From Elioraea thermophila (ex Habib et al. 2022) (GTDB lineage: Bacteria > Pseudomonadota > Alphaproteobacteria > Acetobacterales > Acetobacteraceae): a stretch of 64,000 nt of DNA. Position 1 is the stretch's first letter, and each line of letters opens with the position of its first letter. Under the pieces are notes generated by a model, which made no database searches, had not been told where the DNA came from, and saw nothing but the letters and a program-made list of their open reading frames with translations. A program made the translations under genes and the position numbers. The stretch covers positions 127,776-191,775 of the forward strand of contig NZ_KZ851831.1 of NCBI RefSeq assembly GCF_003336755.1, written 5' to 3'. This document shows positions 62,331 to 64,000 of the stretch, one piece after another.

Positions 62331-62943
62331 CCGGAAGGGGCCGGCTGGTTCCGCCAGGAGATCACCTCGTTCGACCAGGTGCGTGGCCTGCGCTTCCGCG
62401 CCGCAGGCCTGGGCGGACGGATCTGGGAGCGCGTCGGCGCCTCCGTGCAGCTGATCCCGGGGCCCGAGCTCTACCAGGCGCTGGAGCGCGGCGTGCTGGA
62501 CGGCACGAGTTCTCGCTGCCCAGGGTGGACGAACAACTCGGCTTCCACCGCGTCGCGCGCTTCCTCCACCTGCCGGGCTGGCACCAGCCGACGACGAACC
62601 AGTATCTCTACGTCAACAAGCGGGTCTGGGACGGGTTGCAGGACACCACGCGGGCGATGATCGAGACCGCCTGCCAGGCCGGTGTCGCCGACGCCATGGC
62701 GCGGGCTGAGGCGTTGCAGGGCGCGGTGCTGAAGCGCTTCGCCGAGCAGGGTGTGACGGTCGCGCAACCGCCGAAGGCGTGCTGGAGCGGCTGCAGGCGG
62801 CGACCAAGGAGGTGCTGGACGAGCAGGCGACGCGCGACGCCGATTTCCGCGCCGTGCTCGAGAGCATGCGCCGCGTCCAGGAGGAGCACGCGGCGTGGAA
62901 GCAGCTCGGCCACCTGCCGCGCGACTGGCCGCTGACGCGCTGA
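62331..62943 (+). pseudogene. Broken TRAP-transporter substrate-binding protein (dctP-like)
   Basis: The C-terminal ~200 residues of a DctP-type binding protein, in three frame pieces. GAGWFRQEITSFDQVRGLRF to QALERGVLDGT is in frame one; after a one-base loss near 62507 the sequence goes on as VDEQLGFHRVARFLHLPGWH to AMARAEALQGAVLKRFAE; a second shift near 62770 leads to EGVLERLQAATKEVLDEQ, ending in RDWPLTR and a stop at 62943. The signal peptide and first ~130 residues are missing. No functional product is expected. Confidence 0.82.
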
Positions 62944-62971
62944 CGGCCGAACGGCACCGGCGACCGACCCC

Positions 62972-63575
62972 GTGACCAACCTGATCGGCGCCTCTCCCGG
63001 CGGGGCGGCGAAGGGCCATTTGGCCGGGTTGCCGCCCTGCCCGCCCGCCGACGCGATCGAGCGCGCCGTGCATGCGGTGGGCCTCGTCTTCGCCTTCGTC
63101 TGGCTCCTGCTCGTGCTCGTCACCGTCACCGCCGTCGCCGAACGCTACGCGCCACCGGTGACGGCGGCGATGGCGGCGATCTTCGGCAACAATCCCGGCA
63201 CTGCGCTGACCGAACTGCAGTGGCACCTCTATGCGGCCGGGTTCCTGGTCGGGCTCTCCTTCGCCATGGTTGCGCGGCGCCCATGTGCGGGTCGATGTGC
63301 TGGCGGAACGGCTCCCGTTGCGCGCCAAGGCCTGGATCGAGTTCCTCGGCACGCTCCTCTTCCTCGCCCCTTTCATTGTGTTCGTGCTCCTCTACGCGGT
63401 GCCGTTCGTCGAACGCTCCTGGCAACTGAACGAGATTTCGCCCTCGCCCGGCGGTTTGGGCGCACGCTGGATCATCAAGTCTTTTTTCGTCATCGGGTTC
63501 GGCCTGCTCGCCGCGGCCGCGCTCGCGCGGCTGCTGCGCCTCGCCAACGACCTGTTCCGCCGCCACCCCGCCTGA
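62972..63575 (+). pseudogene. Frameshifted TRAP small permease subunit (dctQ-like)
   Basis: Begins VTNLIGASPGGAAKGHL with the first helices (VHAVGLVFAFVWLLLVLVTV). Near 63272, after GFLVGLSFAMVA, the reading frame shifts; the rest (GAHVRVDVLAERLPLRAKAW, FLGTLLFLAPFIVFVLLYAV, FFVIGFGLLAAAALARLLRL) continues in another frame to a stop at 63575. In an intact TRAP transporter this four-helix protein links DctP and DctM. Otherwise the sequence is well preserved, so the break is recent. Confidence 0.85.
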
Positions 63576-63595
63576 TCCGTCCCGGAAGGCCCGGA

Positions 63596-64000
63596 ATGCT
63601 CGAGATCTACGAGATCCTCGTCATCGGGCTGATGGCGAGCTTCATGCTGCTGATCTTCACCGGCTACCCGATCGCGTGGGTGCTGGCGGGGGTGTCGTTC
63701 TGATTCGTCGTGCTCGCGCTGTGGGGGGCGGAGGCGATGGACTGGGACACCTTCATGCTCGTGCGCGGCTGATCCTCAAGGCGCTCGTCGCCCTCACCCC
63801 GCTTGCCGTGCTGATCCTCGCCGTGCTCGGCTCGATCTTCTTCGGCATCGCCACCGCGACCGAGGCCTCCGGCGTGGGTGCGTTGGGCGCGATGCCGCTC
63901 GCCGCCGCCAATCGCCGCCTCACCGCGCCGGTGGTGAAGGACGTCTGCGTGGAGACGGCGACCACCACCGCCTTCATCATGGCGATCTTCATCGGCGCCT
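63596..64000 (+). pseudogene. Broken TRAP large permease subunit (dctM-like), running off the window
   Basis: Starts MLEIYEILVIGLMASFMLLI as in DctM, then a TGA at 63701 follows GYPIAWVLAGVSF. After a short in-frame remnant (FVVLALWGAEAMDWDTFML) a large internal piece, well over 100 codons, is absent. The sequence resumes with LILKALVALTPLAVLILAVL and GSIFFGIATATEASGVGALG (the conserved GIATPTEA block) and continues past position 64000. Together with dctP and dctQ it shows loss of the whole transporter. Confidence 0.83.

Noticed and set aside
1-64000. CRISPR array, integrase, prophage or intact insertion sequence
   Set aside because: No regularly spaced direct repeats, integrase motifs or transposase motifs were seen anywhere in the window.

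Overview
The window is a very GC-rich chromosomal segment from a Gram-negative alphaproteobacterium, most likely Rhodospirillales/Acetobacteraceae-like. This is inferred from gene content and local gene order (divergent xseA/purD; tadA next to a pseudouridine synthase and rsmD; a DUF374-waaA-lpxK-lpxL lipid A block; NdvA-type exporter; LolA), not from any marker search. GTG starts, short intergenic gaps and 1-4 bp stop/start overlaps are common. Long open frames antisense to real genes occur throughout because of the GC bias and are not annotated.

Layout. 0.1-14.7 kb: a methyltransferase-HNH fusion, glutathione synthetase, lolA, a UDP-glucuronate 4-epimerase-like gene, a SAF-domain oxidoreductase, an EEP-family hydrolase, a Tim44-like protein, an NdvA-type ABC exporter, a trypsin-like protease with a small neighbour that resembles its N-terminal domain, an MFS transporter and acetate kinase. 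14.8-34 kb: a patchy surface-polysaccharide region with a PIG-L deacetylase, a methyltransferase, seven glycosyltransferases or glycosyltransferase-like genes, gmhA, a CelD-like acetyltransferase and a 1,419-residue multidomain polysaccharide-active-type protein. 34-38 kb: galU-ugd-phosphomannomutase/phosphoglucomutase, which supply UDP-Glc and UDP-GlcA; with the epimerase near 4 kb they could also supply UDP-GalA. A tRNA-Thr(TGT) follows at 38.3 kb.

38-55 kb: mostly housekeeping and envelope genes: accA, a MAPEG protein, a lipid kinase, an LpxH-like phosphatase with a glycosyltransferase, the lipid A/Kdo block, a DUF815 ATPase, an M23 peptidase, xseA, purD, a Bug-type binding protein, tadA, an rRNA pseudouridine synthase and rsmD. 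A small two-gene unit (unknown 94-residue acidic protein plus HEPN-like protein) sits at 42.8-43.7 kb.

55-64 kb: a three-gene, fully overlapping operon of MotA-like, MotB/OmpA-like and HNH proteins that matches the layout of a Zorya type II anti-phage system, with a divergent small tail-anchored protein beside it. Then come a thioesterase/aminotransferase pair, a degenerate EAL protein and a decayed TRAP transporter operon (dctP, dctQ, dctM all broken) running off the window edge.

The strongest second-look items are the Zorya-like operon and its neighbour, the methyltransferase-HNH fusion, the protease and its domain-like partner, the HEPN pair, the giant polysaccharide-active-type protein, and a repeated hairpin family with a GAT loop found at three loci.
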